DNA from: an uncultured Faecalibacterium sp.
GTDB taxonomy: Bacteria; Bacillota; Clostridia; Oscillospirales; Ruminococcaceae
Length of the DNA stretch: 58,865 nucleotides
Assembly (NCBI GenBank): GCA_937907025.1
Contig: CALESJ010000030.1
Location: 1-58,865 of the forward strand
Reading direction: 5' to 3'
Below, one piece after another: positions 1 to 7,776 of this stretch. The position numbers were made by a program, and so were the translations under genes. The number at the start of each line of letters is the position of its first letter. Position 1 is the first letter of the stretch. The notes beneath the pieces are model-generated. The model worked only from the letters and a program-made list of their open reading frames with translations, was not told the DNA's origin and did not search any database.

Positions 1-315
1 GTTGAAAGTGTTGAAAACGCCGCAGAGAAAACGGAACGCCGGAACATCAAGGTTATGGACTTGATCTTGGTGATCGTCGGCGTTTCTCTGCTGGTGTTCA
101 CCATTGTTATGATTCAACTTTTCAAGGTATACGGCACGGTGCCGGACACCTTGATTACCTGCGTTTTTGCTACCCTTGGCGGCGAGTGCGGCATTATGGG
201 CTGGATTAAGACCACCAAAGACCGCAACCGAGAACGGAAGTGGGAACAGGAGGACAAGCAGGAGGCAAAGGCCGAGGCGGCAGAGGTGCCGCCCGGCGAT
301 ATGCCCGGCGCATAA
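1..315 (+). CDS. Phage small membrane protein (5' end cut by window)
   Basis: The reading frame is open from base 1, so the gene starts upstream; an internal ATG at 55 is possible but less likely. It has two hydrophobic stretches (DLILVIVGVSLLVFTIVMI, and one around TLITCVFATLGGECGIMGW), followed by a charged tail rich in Lys/Glu/Arg. Small two-helix proteins of this kind commonly sit just before endolysin genes in Firmicutes phages. The function is not established; it could be a holin partner or an inner-membrane accessory protein. The gene ends 64 bases before the endolysin start. Confidence 0.6.
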   Translation, partial: VESVENAAEKTERRNIKVMDLILVIVGVSLLVFTIVMIQLFKVYGTVPDTLITCVFATLGGECGIMGWIKTTKDRNRERKWEQEDKQEAKAEAAEVPPGDMPGA

Positions 316-379
316 TGCGTAAACAGAAAACCACGGAGAGCTGCGGGTGCGGCCCTCTCTCTTTTTCGGAGGAAACCGT

Positions 380-1864
380 ATGGAACAAAGAAAATTTCTC
401 GCAATGGTGGGGCCGCTGGCACAGGCCGATATGCAGAAAAGCGGAATCCTTGCCAGCCTGACCATTGCGCAGGCAATCTTGGAAAGCGGCTGGGGTGCAT
501 CGGAGCTTGCCACCAAGGCCAACGCCCTGTTTGGCATTAAGGCTGACGCGCGGTGGAGCGGGAAAGCGTACAGCAAGGACACCAAGGAGTGTTACGACGG
601 CGCAACCTACACCACCATTACCGCGCTGTTCCGTGCCTATGACAGTTGGGCAGAAAGCGTTGCCGACCATAGCGCATTTTTGTTGGCGAACAAGCGGTAT
701 GCGGCAGTGGTTGGCGAGCGCGACTACAAGGTGGCCTGCAAAGCGATCAAGGCGGCGGGCTATGCCACCGACCCCGGCTACCCGCAAAAGCTGATTGAGT
801 TGATTGAGAAATACGGCTTGACCGTGTACGACGGCAAGGCGGAACAGGAGGACAAAACGAGTATGAATATCAGCATTACCAAGAAAACCAGTACCCACAA
901 CACCACGGCGGCAGCAGGCCGCGCAATCCGGTACATCGTTGTGCATTACACCGCCGGTGTGACCTCTAAGCCGGGCAGTGCAGCGGGCACGGCCTCTTAC
1001 TTTGGCAGCACCTCTAAGCAGGTTTCGGCGGACTTTATCGTGGACGACGGCGGCGCGGTGCAGTACAACGGCGATATTCGCAACCGCTACACTTGGCACT
1101 GCGGCGGCGGAAAGTACAATACCAAGGGCGGTGCTTACTACGGCAAGGCCACGAACCGCAACACCATTGGCATTGAGGTATGCTCTACCAATGACACCGG
1201 CAAAATGACTGTTGCCAACGACAGCCATTGGCGCTTTACCGACAAGGTTGTGAGCAATCTTGTGGAGCTGGTGAAGTACCTGATGGCGGAATACGGTATT
1301 GACGCCGCCCATGTTATCCGCCACTATGATGTGAACGGCAAGCCGTGCCCCGGTATCATCGGCTGGAACGAGGACACCGGCAGCGCCGCCAAGTGGGCCG
1401 CGTTCAAAGCCCGTCTTGGTGCAGCTACCCCCGGCGGGCAGACAGGCGGCAGCACGAACACCGGCACCGCCACGGGCAACACTGCGCTGACATACAAGGT
1501 GGGCGACATTGTGCAGTTTGCGGGTGGCAAGCACTACGCCAACGCGCAGGCCGCCAGCGGCACCACCGTGAAGCCCGGCCCGGCCAAGGTGACGGCGGTT
1601 GCCACGGCTGGAAAGCACCCCTACCACCTTGTACATACCGATAGCACCAGCACCGTGTATGGCTGGGTGGACGCGGCGGCCATTACCGGCAAAGCAAGCG
1701 CTACCCCGGCGGCCAAGACCTACACCGTGAAAGCGGGCGACAGCCTGTGGCGCATTGCTGCGCAGCAGCTTGGCAATGGTGCCCGCTACAAGGAGATCAA
1801 GACCCTGAACGGGTTGAAAAATAACACCATCCACGCCGGGCAGGTTTTGAAGCTGCCCAATTGA
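380..1864 (+). CDS. Modular phage endolysin: glucosaminidase + amidase + LysM
   Basis: A 494-residue cell-wall hydrolase. The ATG at 380 was chosen over one at 347 because a GGAGG lies just upstream of it. Residues ~5-150 resemble a glucosaminidase domain (ILESGWGAS and NALFGIKA motifs, flagellar FlgJ/LytD type). Residues ~180-330 form an N-acetylmuramoyl-L-alanine amidase_2 domain with the zinc-ligand contexts VVHYTAG and RHYDVNGKPCPG. Residues ~370-440 look SH3-like, and ~446-494 are a LysM peptidoglycan-binding repeat (YTVKAGDSLWRIA). Carrying two different bond specificities in one chain is typical of some phage lysins. There is no signal peptide, so release would depend on the adjacent holin. 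Confidence 0.93.
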   Translation: MEQRKFLAMVGPLAQADMQKSGILASLTIAQAILESGWGASELATKANALFGIKADARWSGKAYSKDTKECYDGATYTTITALFRAYDSWAESVADHSAFLLANKRYAAVVGERDYKVACKAIKAAGYATDPGYPQKLIELIEKYGLTVYDGKAEQEDKTSMNISITKKTSTHNTTAAAGRAIRYIVVHYTAGVTSKPGSAAGTASYFGSTSKQVSADFIVDDGGAVQYNGDIRNRYTWHCGGGKYNTKGGAYYGKATNRNTIGIEVCSTNDTGKMTVANDSHWRFTDKVVSNLVELVKYLMAEYGIDAAHVIRHYDVNGKPCPGIIGWNEDTGSAAKWAAFKARLGAATPGGQTGGSTNTGTATGNTALTYKVGDIVQFAGGKHYANAQAASGTTVKPGPAKVTAVATAGKHPYHLVHTDSTSTVYGWVDAAAITGKASATPAAKTYTVKAGDSLWRIAAQQLGNGARYKEIKTLNGLKNNTIHAGQVLKLPN

Positions 1865-1890
1865 CCGACTATATATAGGAGGAAAAGATC

Positions 1891-2265
1891 ATGAATGAAG
1901 TTGTGACAATCGTTGTGAACAATCTGCTGGAAATCGTGTTTGCGGTGCTGGGTGCGTCCTTTACCGCGCTGGTTATCCCGTGGTTGAAAGACACTGGCCT
2001 GCCTTGGCTGAAAGAAAAGCGCCTGTACTCCATCGTGAAGAAGTTCGTGGAGGCCGCCGAGAAGCAGGCCGAGGCGGGTACCATTGACAAGGCGACCAAA
2101 AAACACTTTGTCGTGGAGTTGCTGGAGGCAAACGGCATTACTGTTACCCCGGAGATCAACGCATTTATTGAGGCGGCGGTGAAAGAACTTGATCTTGCCG
2201 AGAAAAACGCCATTGGGGAGATCGGAAAAATTTTTTCTGACGCCGAGCAGACCCCGCAGAACTAA
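1891..2265 (+). CDS. Phage holin, LLH family
   Basis: A 124-residue protein with one N-terminal hydrophobic segment (residues ~5-30) and a long charged, helical tail that ends EQTPQN. This matches the LLH holin layout found next to endolysins in Firmicutes phages. It would form inner-membrane lesions that let the upstream lysin reach peptidoglycan. AGGAGG lies nine bases before the ATG. The gene sits 26 bases after the lysin and is closed by a strong terminator, so it is the last gene of the lysis transcript. Confidence 0.85.
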   Translation: MNEVVTIVVNNLLEIVFAVLGASFTALVIPWLKDTGLPWLKEKRLYSIVKKFVEAAEKQAEAGTIDKATKKHFVVELLEANGITVTPEINAFIEAAVKELDLAEKNAIGEIGKIFSDAEQTPQN

Positions 2266-2277
2266 ATACTAAGATAT

Positions 2278-2320
2278 GGCCCCGACTGCTGTTCGTTTTG
2301 AACGGTGGCCGGGGCCTTTT
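2278..2320 (+). terminator. Intrinsic terminator of the phage lysis operon
   Basis: Stem arms GGCCCCG (2278-2284) and CGGGGCC (2310-2316) are followed by TTTT. It lies 12 bases after the holin stop. Confidence 0.85.
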
Positions 2321-2336
2321 CTGTTATGCGGAGAGG

Positions 2337-2365
2337 TTGACAAAAGCGCCGCAGACCGCTATTTT
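2337..2365 (+). promoter_or_regulatory. Promoter of the IS30-type transposase
   Basis: A consensus -35 TTGACA (2337-2342), a 17-base spacer, and -10 TATTTT (2360-2365). It lies directly after the lysis terminator, so the transposase has its own transcript. Confidence 0.65.
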
Positions 2366-2470
2366 TGAATGGTATTGTGTGCTAAAGCTGCACAGAACGG
2401 CAGAAGCCGACACTGGCAGCGCAGATGTTGGAGAGGAGGAAACACAGTACGAACCTATAAGCACCTGACC

Positions 2471-3517
2471 ATGACAGACCGCTTGCGCATAGAAAAGTGG
2501 CTGAAAATGGGGATGAAGCCGCGAGAGGTGGCGGACAAGCTGCGCGTTCATGTTTCGACTATTTACCGGGAGTTGAAGCGTGGCGCGTATGACAGGTTGG
2601 ACGGCGGAACATGGGAGGTCAAAACCGCGTACAGCCCGGATATTGCCGAGGAGAAATACCAAGCCCACCTGCGGGAAAAGGGGCCGGACTTGAAAATAGG
2701 CAATGACCATGAGCTGGCAAACTATATTGAAACCACGATTTTAGACAAAGATTGTAGCCCGGCGGCGGTGCTGGGGTTTGCCATGATTGAGGGAAAAAAG
2801 TTCAAAACCAGTTTGTCGGTGCCGACAATCTACAAGTACATTGCCAAGGGCTTGTTCTTGAACCTGACGCAAGAGGAGTTGCCCCGGCACGGAAAGAAAA
2901 AGCATAAGTATAAGAAAGTGAAGAAGAACAAAAGCGCCAGCCGCGCCCCGGCGGGCGAAAGCATTGAACAGCGCCCGGAGGAGATCGACGAGCGGGAGGA
3001 GTTCGGCCATTGGGAGGGCGACACTGTGTACAGCGGCAAGGGAAAGCGAAAAACCACCCGCGCCCTACTGACCCTGACCGAGCGCAAGACCCGGAAAGAA
3101 ATCATTATAGCGATACCAAACCGCAAGGCTGAAACGGTGGTCAAGGCGCTGGACGCGCTGGAACGGAAACTTGGTGCCCGGCGGTTTAGGGCGATCTTCA
3201 AAAGCATTACCTTTGACAACGGCACCGAGTTTGCGGCGGCGGAGGAGCTGGAACGCTCTTGTGTCAACAAGCGCCTGCCCCGGACTAAAGTGTATTTCTG
3301 CCACCCGTATTCCTCTTGGGAGCGGGGCACCAACGAGAACACCAACGGCATGATTCGGCGGCGGTTCCCCAAGGGCACGAACTTTGCGGCGGTGACGAAC
3401 GCGCAGATCGCGCAGGCCGAAAACTGGATAAATAATTATCCACGGAAGATATTAGGGTACAAGTCAAGCGAGATCGTATTTAGAGAGTGCCTGCGGGAAC
3501 TGGGCATTGCGGCATGA
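2471..3517 (+). CDS. IS30-family DDE transposase
   Basis: From the ATG at 2471 it has 348 residues, close to the family length. An N-terminal helix-turn-helix covers residues ~1-45 (MKPREVADKLRVHVSTIYRE). The DDE catalytic core has Asp in EGDTVYSG, Asp in ITFDNGTEF and Glu in GTNENTNGMIRRRFPKGTNF, so it appears intact. The start is uncertain. The usual family N-terminus (RTYKHLT) begins upstream of 2471, and a well-placed GGAGG (2435-2440) points to codon 2447, which reads GTA and is not a normal start. Translation may use 2471 or an ATG at 2369. No convincing terminal inverted repeats flank the gene. It may be a resident IS or the recombinase of the phage itself. Confidence 0.88.
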   Translation: MTDRLRIEKWLKMGMKPREVADKLRVHVSTIYRELKRGAYDRLDGGTWEVKTAYSPDIAEEKYQAHLREKGPDLKIGNDHELANYIETTILDKDCSPAAVLGFAMIEGKKFKTSLSVPTIYKYIAKGLFLNLTQEELPRHGKKKHKYKKVKKNKSASRAPAGESIEQRPEEIDEREEFGHWEGDTVYSGKGKRKTTRALLTLTERKTRKEIIIAIPNRKAETVVKALDALERKLGARRFRAIFKSITFDNGTEFAAAEELERSCVNKRLPRTKVYFCHPYSSWERGTNENTNGMIRRRFPKGTNFAAVTNAQIAQAENWINNYPRKILGYKSSEIVFRECLRELGIAA

Positions 3518-3708
3518 TGGGTAGATAAAGAGAGCAAAATATAGATAAATCGTTGAAAAAGGCGTGATGTGTTATAGTCGGTGCAATAGAATAGGGGTTA
3601 TAACAGGCTGCCAACAAAAGAGTGAATGTTGACGGCTTTGTTGTGGTGCGATAAAATGTACAAAAATATAAGCAAAAAGTTATTGCATTTGACTATTGAA
3701 TTTTTCGC
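3518..3708. other. AT-rich junction between mobile element and chromosome
   Basis: This 191-base stretch is clearly richer in A and T than the genes on either side and has no credible gene. It contains an outward-facing promoter (3629-3657) and, near 3574, an extended -10-like TGTTATAGT without a matching -35. The last bases read GCATGA, so a TGA in another frame overlaps the znuB ATG. That is the usual arrangement when znuC ends on znuB. It suggests the element entered at or near the znuC/znuB boundary. Confidence 0.5.
3629..3657 (+). promoter_or_regulatory. Outward promoter reading into znuB-like gene
   Basis: -35 TTGACG (3629-3634), 17-base spacer, -10 TAAAAT (3652-3657). It would start a transcript about 45 bases before the znuB ATG. 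Confidence 0.6.
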
Positions 3709-4551
3709 ATGATCGAAACTCTGCAATTTTACTGGACTTATCCCTTTGTGCGCTACGCCCTCATTGTGGGGGTGCTCATTGCCCTGTGCTCTTCCCTGTT
3801 CGGGGTGACACTGGTGCTCAAGCGCTTTTCCTATCTGGGCGACGGGCTTTCTCATGTGGCTTTCGGCGCCATGTCGGTGGCCACGGTATTGCAATTCACC
3901 GACACCATGCTGCTGGTGCTGCCCGTCACCATCCTCTGCGCCGTGCTGCTTCTGCGGGGCGGGCAGAACGCCAAGATCCGGGGCGATGCCGCCATCGGCA
4001 TGCTGTCGGTGGGGACCCTGGCCTTCGGCTATCTGGTGGTGAATCTCTTCTCCGCCACCCCCAACCTGGCAGGCGATGTGTGCAGCACCCTTTTCGGCTC
4101 CACCTCCATCCTGACCCTCACTGAAGAGGAAGTCTGGCTGTGCGCCGGGCTTTCGGTGGTGGTGGTCGCTCTGTTCGTGCTGCTGTACCACAAAATTTTC
4201 GCCGTCACCTTTGACGAATCCTTCGCCCAGGCTTCCGGCATGAATGCCAGACTGTACCAGCTGATCCTGGCCGTGATCATCGCGGTCATCATTGTGCTGG
4301 CCATGTATCTGGTGGGGTCTTTGCTCATCTCCGCCCTGATCATCTTCCCGGCGCTGGCCGCCATGCGGGTCTGCCGCAGTTTTCTGGGGGTGACCATCTG
4401 CGCGGCGGTGTTCTCGGTGGTGTGTGCGGCGGGTGGTATTCTGGTTTCTATCCTGGCAGGCACCCCCGTGGGCGCCACCATTGTGGCGGTGGACATGGCC
4501 GGATTCGCCCTGTTCTGGCTGGCAGGCGTCGTACGGGAAGGTGCCGCATGA
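3709..4551 (+). CDS. znuB: Metal ABC transporter permease (ZnuB/AdcB/MntB family)
   Basis: A 280-residue polytopic membrane protein with about eight or nine hydrophobic helices. It has the family motif region RFSYLGDGLSHVAFGA near residues 38-55. It would form the membrane channel for zinc or manganese uptake with an ATPase (ZnuC) and a binding protein (ZnuA). Neither partner is adjacent: the mobile-element end lies directly upstream. No clear Shine-Dalgarno precedes the ATG, as expected for a gene once translated by coupling to an upstream neighbour. Its last bases overlap the following lipoprotein gene (ATGA). Confidence 0.88.
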   Translation: MIETLQFYWTYPFVRYALIVGVLIALCSSLFGVTLVLKRFSYLGDGLSHVAFGAMSVATVLQFTDTMLLVLPVTILCAVLLLRGGQNAKIRGDAAIGMLSVGTLAFGYLVVNLFSATPNLAGDVCSTLFGSTSILTLTEEEVWLCAGLSVVVVALFVLLYHKIFAVTFDESFAQASGMNARLYQLILAVIIAVIIVLAMYLVGSLLISALIIFPALAAMRVCRSFLGVTICAAVFSVVCAAGGILVSILAGTPVGATIVAVDMAGFALFWLAGVVREGAA

Positions 4552-5033
4552 ACCGCTTGTGGGTGACAGCGGCTGCCCTATGCCTGCTGCTCACTGCCTG
4601 TTCATCGGCCCCGGCCGCTTCGGAAGCTGTTTCCGTTTCTGCCCCGCCGGCCACGGCAACACCGGCTCCCACCCCCTCTCCGGAACCGGAGGGGGCGGAA
4701 GTGGACCTGACCGGGCTGTCCTCCACCATGGTGTTTGCGGAAGTGGCCGCCATGGTCCGCACCCCGGAAGACTATGTGGGCAAAACCGTGCGGATGCAGG
4801 GCCAGCTGGCCGTATACGAAGCCAACCCGGCCCTGGGCATCGACCACTTTTATACCGTGGTCATTGAGGATGCCACCGCCTGCTGCCAGCAGGGGCTGGA
4901 GTTCATCTGGGAGGGCGGCGAGCTGCCCGAAGCCGGCACCGAGCTCGTGGTGACAGGCACCTACGAGGAATACGACTGCGGGGGATTTCCCAGCTACCAC
5001 ATTGTGGCGCAGACCGTGGAACAGGCGGTCTGA
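4548..5033 (+). CDS. Small lipoprotein with OB-fold-like domain and Cys-Cys motif
   Basis: A 161-residue protein. It has a lipoprotein signal with lipobox LTAC (Cys 17), then a Ser/Ala/Pro/Thr-rich linker to about residue 50. The folded domain after that resembles the C-terminal region of the TIGR03943/DUF1980 (YcgQ-like) family, with the pattern GKTVRMQG and DATACCQQGLEF. The start overlaps the znuB stop by four bases, so the two are co-translated. The context suggests a surface role in metal handling, with the Cys pair as a possible ligand. That role is inferred; the family assignment is moderate. Confidence 0.7.
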   Translation: MNRLWVTAAALCLLLTACSSAPAASEAVSVSAPPATATPAPTPSPEPEGAEVDLTGLSSTMVFAEVAAMVRTPEDYVGKTVRMQGQLAVYEANPALGIDHFYTVVIEDATACCQQGLEFIWEGGELPEAGTELVVTGTYEEYDCGGFPSYHIVAQTVEQAV

Positions 5034-5063
5034 ACCGTATTTTCCTTCCATCAATCCCAATTG

Positions 5064-5091
5064 CACCGCGCTGTATGGCGCGGTGTTTTTG
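5064..5091 (+). terminator. Terminator after znuB-lipoprotein operon
   Basis: CACCGCGC (5064-5071) pairs with GCGCGGTG-type bases (5078-5085), followed by a T run. Confidence 0.85.
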
Positions 5092-5110
5092 TTTGGGCCG
5101 CCCACTTTAC

Positions 5111-5175
5111 TGAAAATTAACTTTCATTTTACTGGTTTCTGGTGGAGAAATTTTCATTGCCGGTCTACAATGAAA
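5111..5175 (+). promoter_or_regulatory. Two inverted repeats with TGAAA half-sites upstream of ECF operon
   Basis: The first repeat is TGAAA-N6-TTTCA (5111-5126). The second is TTTCATTG-N8-CAATGAAA (5152-5175), with perfect 8-base arms. A -10-like TACAAT (5166-5171) lies inside the second repeat; the matching -35 is poor. The shared half-site suggests an operator for a regulator of the ECF operon. Downstream, CCGTACCCC and GGGG/TACGG segments (5176-5206) could fold into a short leader hairpin before the Shine-Dalgarno. Confidence 0.5.
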
Positions 5176-5233
5176 CCGTACCCCGCAAAGGGGACGCAAT
5201 ACGGAGTGAAAAATATTGGGGAGGCAATCCACT

Positions 5234-6067
5234 ATGAACCAAGCGCAAATCAAAACCATGAACCAGTCCCAGAAGCTGATGGTCTTTGTGCTGACCATGT
5301 CGCTGTACGGTCTGGCCACCCTGTTCACCGAACTGATTCCCAAATTCCAGGTCGGCATCGTGGAATTCTCGGTGGAATATTTCCTGTTCATCCCGCTGGT
5401 GCTGGCCATGCTGTTCGACCCGCTTTCGGCCGCTCTGGGCGCTGCCACCGGTGAGCTGGTTTTCAGCGAGATCATGCTGGGCCAGTTCGGCGGCCTGGGC
5501 GAAGTGGAAAAGTTCATCACCGTGACCATCGGCGTGTATCTGGCGGGCCGTCTGGTGCGTGACCCCCGCAACACCCGCATGGTTGGCATTGCGGCTTTCC
5601 TGGGCACCGGTGCCCAGCTGCTCATGGGCGCCATCGTGGACATCTGCAAGGTGCAGTTTGCGGTGGAAGACTTTGAGGCTGTGGCCGGTCTGCCCGAAAG
5701 TGTTTTTGCCACCGAAGGCTTCGCTTTCCTGAACGACCTGCTCTTCTCCGGCATTCTGTTCTGCCTGCTGCCCACCCTGTACCTGGTTCCCCGGCTGTAC
5801 GGCAAGATCGAACCGCTGCTGGGCATGAGCCCCCGCACCCCCGAAACCGCTGCTCCCGCGCTGAGCGGCAAGACGCTGGCCGGCTGCGCCGTGGCCTTTG
5901 TGTGCGCTGTGGCTGCCGAGATGCTGGCCACCAGCGGCCTGGAACTCATCGACTGGGAAGCCTCCTGGGCGGAAAGCGGCACCGCCTTTGCGGTGGGCAT
6001 GCTTGTGGCTGCCGTTCTGGCACTGGCCATCCTGATGGTTATGAAGAGAAAGGCTGAGGCGAAGTAA
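5234..6067 (+). CDS. ECF transporter substrate-binding (S) component, substrate unknown
   Basis: A 277-residue membrane protein, first gene of an ECF operon. About six hydrophobic helices lie in residues 18-195, with a further pair at the C-terminus (~210-275). That makes it longer than ordinary S components (about 170-220 residues). GGGGAGG precedes the chosen ATG. It would bind a small molecule, often a vitamin or precursor, and dock on the ATPase/EcfT module encoded next. I do not recognise a substrate-specific S family. The neighbouring PHP hydrolase and RpiR regulator hint at a phosphorylated or sugar-like ligand, but that is inference. Confidence 0.75.
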   Translation: MNQAQIKTMNQSQKLMVFVLTMSLYGLATLFTELIPKFQVGIVEFSVEYFLFIPLVLAMLFDPLSAALGAATGELVFSEIMLGQFGGLGEVEKFITVTIGVYLAGRLVRDPRNTRMVGIAAFLGTGAQLLMGAIVDICKVQFAVEDFEAVAGLPESVFATEGFAFLNDLLFSGILFCLLPTLYLVPRLYGKIEPLLGMSPRTPETAAPALSGKTLAGCAVAFVCAVAAEMLATSGLELIDWEASWAESGTAFAVGMLVAAVLALAILMVMKRKAEAK

Positions 6068-6072
6068 TACAA

Positions 6073-7776
6073 ATGGGCATCATCGAGATCAGGGACCTGT
6101 GTTATACCTATCCCGGTGCGGCCCGCCCCACCTTGCAGCATGTAAATCTGACAGTGGAACAAGGGGATTTCCTGGCAATCGTGGGCAACAACGGTTGCGG
6201 GAAATCCACTTTGTGCAAGGTGCTCAACGGGTTGATTCCGCACTTTATCACAGGACAATTTTCCGGGCAGGTCTGTGTGGCCGGGCAGGATACGCTGCAA
6301 AGCGATGTGGGTACGCTGGCCCAGAAGGTGGGCTATGTGTACCAGGATTTTGAAAACCAGATCGTCCGCCCCACCGTGCTGGACGATGCTTCCTATGCCT
6401 GCCTGAACTACGGCATGCGGGACTATCTGGCACAGGGCCGCCGCGCTCTGGCCCAATGCGGGCTGCAAGGGCGGGAGGACGAATATGTCTGGCAGCTTTC
6501 GGGCGGGCAGACCCACCTGCTGGCGCTGGCCGGGGCGGTGGCCCTGGGGCCGGACATCCTGATTCTGGATGAACCCATTGCCCAGCTGGACCCCGGCCAC
6601 GCCGACCGCATTTACGGCGTGCTGCGGGAACTGAACAAAACATACGGCAAGACCATTCTGGTCATTGAGCATCACACCGAGTACATTGCCGATTTCTGCC
6701 AGCACGTCCTGCTGCTGAAAGACGGTCAGGTGGCCTGGACACTGCCCACACGGCAGGCCCTGGCCCGGGTGGAGGAACTGCAAAGCTGCAACATCTTTCC
6801 GCCCCAGGTAACCCAGGCGGCCCACGCCCTGCAGACCCGCGGCCTGCTGCCCGCCGGGGTGGAACTGCCCACCACCGTGGAGGAAGGCAAAACCGTCTTT
6901 GCTTCCCTGGCACGCAAAACGGCGGTTCCCTGCCCTGCCGTTTCCAAACCGGAGCGCGGTCCCGAAGCGGCCGCCCTGCGCGGGGTGACGGTTGCTTACC
7001 GCAGCGTGAAAGGCGAGCCCCGGGTGGTGTTCGACAAGCTGGACCTTTCCCTCTACAAAGGGGAAAAGATTGCCCTCATCGGGTCCAACGGCGCGGGCAA
7101 GTCCACCCTGATGAAGATGCTGGTGGGGCTTCTGCGCCCGAAAGAGGGCACCGTGGCCCTGAACGGCACCCCTTTGCGGGACACACGGCCCGAACAGCTT
7201 TCCCGGCTGATCTCCCTGGTGTACCAGAACCCGGAAGAAATGTTCATCAAGGACAGCATCGAAGCGGACGTTGCCTACGCCATGCAGGTGCGCGGCGTGG
7301 AAAACTGGCCGGAAAAGACCAAGGCGTTGCTGGAACGCTTCCGGCTGACCGAGCTGGCCGACCGGGACGGGCGGCTGCTCTCGGGCGGGCAGATGCGCCG
7401 GGCCAGCCTGGCCATCGGCGTGGCGCTGAACCCCGGCATCCTGCTGCTGGACGAACCCACCGCCAACCTGGACATTGCCACCCGCCGGGAAATCCTGCGC
7501 ACCCTGAACGAGATGAAGGAAATTACCGAAACTGTCCTGATTGCCACCCACGATATGCAGCTGGTGTGCGAGTGGGCCCAGCGCATCATCGTGCTGTGCG
7601 GCGGCAAGGTGGTGGCGGACGGTACCCGGGACGAGATTTTCGGCAACCGGGACCTGGCGGCCCTGGTGGGCATCCGCCCGCCGGAGATTTTTTCCATGGG
7701 CCAGGCTCTGAACGAAAAGGCCCTGTTCTACACCGTGCCGGAGTTTCTTGACCGGTTTGAAGGAGTGGACGCGTGA
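6073..7776 (+). CDS. ECF transporter ATPase, EcfA1-EcfA2 fused in one chain
   Basis: A 567-residue protein with two complete ABC ATPase domains. Domain 1 has Walker A GNNGCGKST (~residues 38-46), signature LSGGQ (~140) and Walker B ILILDEP. Domain 2 has Walker A GSNGAGKST (~336-344), signature LSGGQ (~436) and Walker B ILLLDEP. It supplies energy for the ECF complex at the inner membrane face. Many ECF systems use two separate genes (ecfA1, ecfA2), but fusions are known for dedicated group I systems. It lies five bases after the S component and overlaps EcfT by four bases. Confidence 0.92.
   Translation: MGIIEIRDLCYTYPGAARPTLQHVNLTVEQGDFLAIVGNNGCGKSTLCKVLNGLIPHFITGQFSGQVCVAGQDTLQSDVGTLAQKVGYVYQDFENQIVRPTVLDDASYACLNYGMRDYLAQGRRALAQCGLQGREDEYVWQLSGGQTHLLALAGAVALGPDILILDEPIAQLDPGHADRIYGVLRELNKTYGKTILVIEHHTEYIADFCQHVLLLKDGQVAWTLPTRQALARVEELQSCNIFPPQVTQAAHALQTRGLLPAGVELPTTVEEGKTVFASLARKTAVPCPAVSKPERGPEAAALRGVTVAYRSVKGEPRVVFDKLDLSLYKGEKIALIGSNGAGKSTLMKMLVGLLRPKEGTVALNGTPLRDTRPEQLSRLISLVYQNPEEMFIKDSIEADVAYAMQVRGVENWPEKTKALLERFRLTELADRDGRLLSGGQMRRASLAIGVALNPGILLLDEPTANLDIATRREILRTLNEMKEITETVLIATHDMQLVCEWAQRIIVLCGGKVVADGTRDEIFGNRDLAALVGIRPPEIFSMGQALNEKALFYTVPEFLDRFEGVDA

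Larger units (their letters stand above)
1..3708. mobile_element. Right end of a prophage or phage-derived element
   Basis: Three consecutive plus-strand genes form a phage lysis module (small membrane protein, endolysin, holin). They are closed by a terminator and followed by an IS30-type transposase. The next gene is an ordinary chromosomal metal permease, so the element's right edge lies between 3518 and 3708. The left part of the element is outside the window. Structural phage genes are not visible, so it could be a full prophage or a remnant. The exact edge cannot be fixed without the partner end. Confidence 0.75.

Noticed and set aside
206..1834. Long minus-strand open frame opposite the endolysin gene
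   Set aside because: It is a shadow of the endolysin codons: low-complexity composition, no ribosome site, no recognisable domain.
3553..3579. Possible promoter TTGAAA with TATAGT in the element junction
   Set aside because: The spacing is only 14 bases. An extended -10 remains, but without a usable -35 it is not reported as a promoter.
5107..7551. 814-codon minus-strand open frame opposite the ECF genes
   Set aside because: It spans two well-supported genes on the other strand and has the odd His/Gln/Gly/Ala-rich composition of antisense shadows in high-GC DNA.
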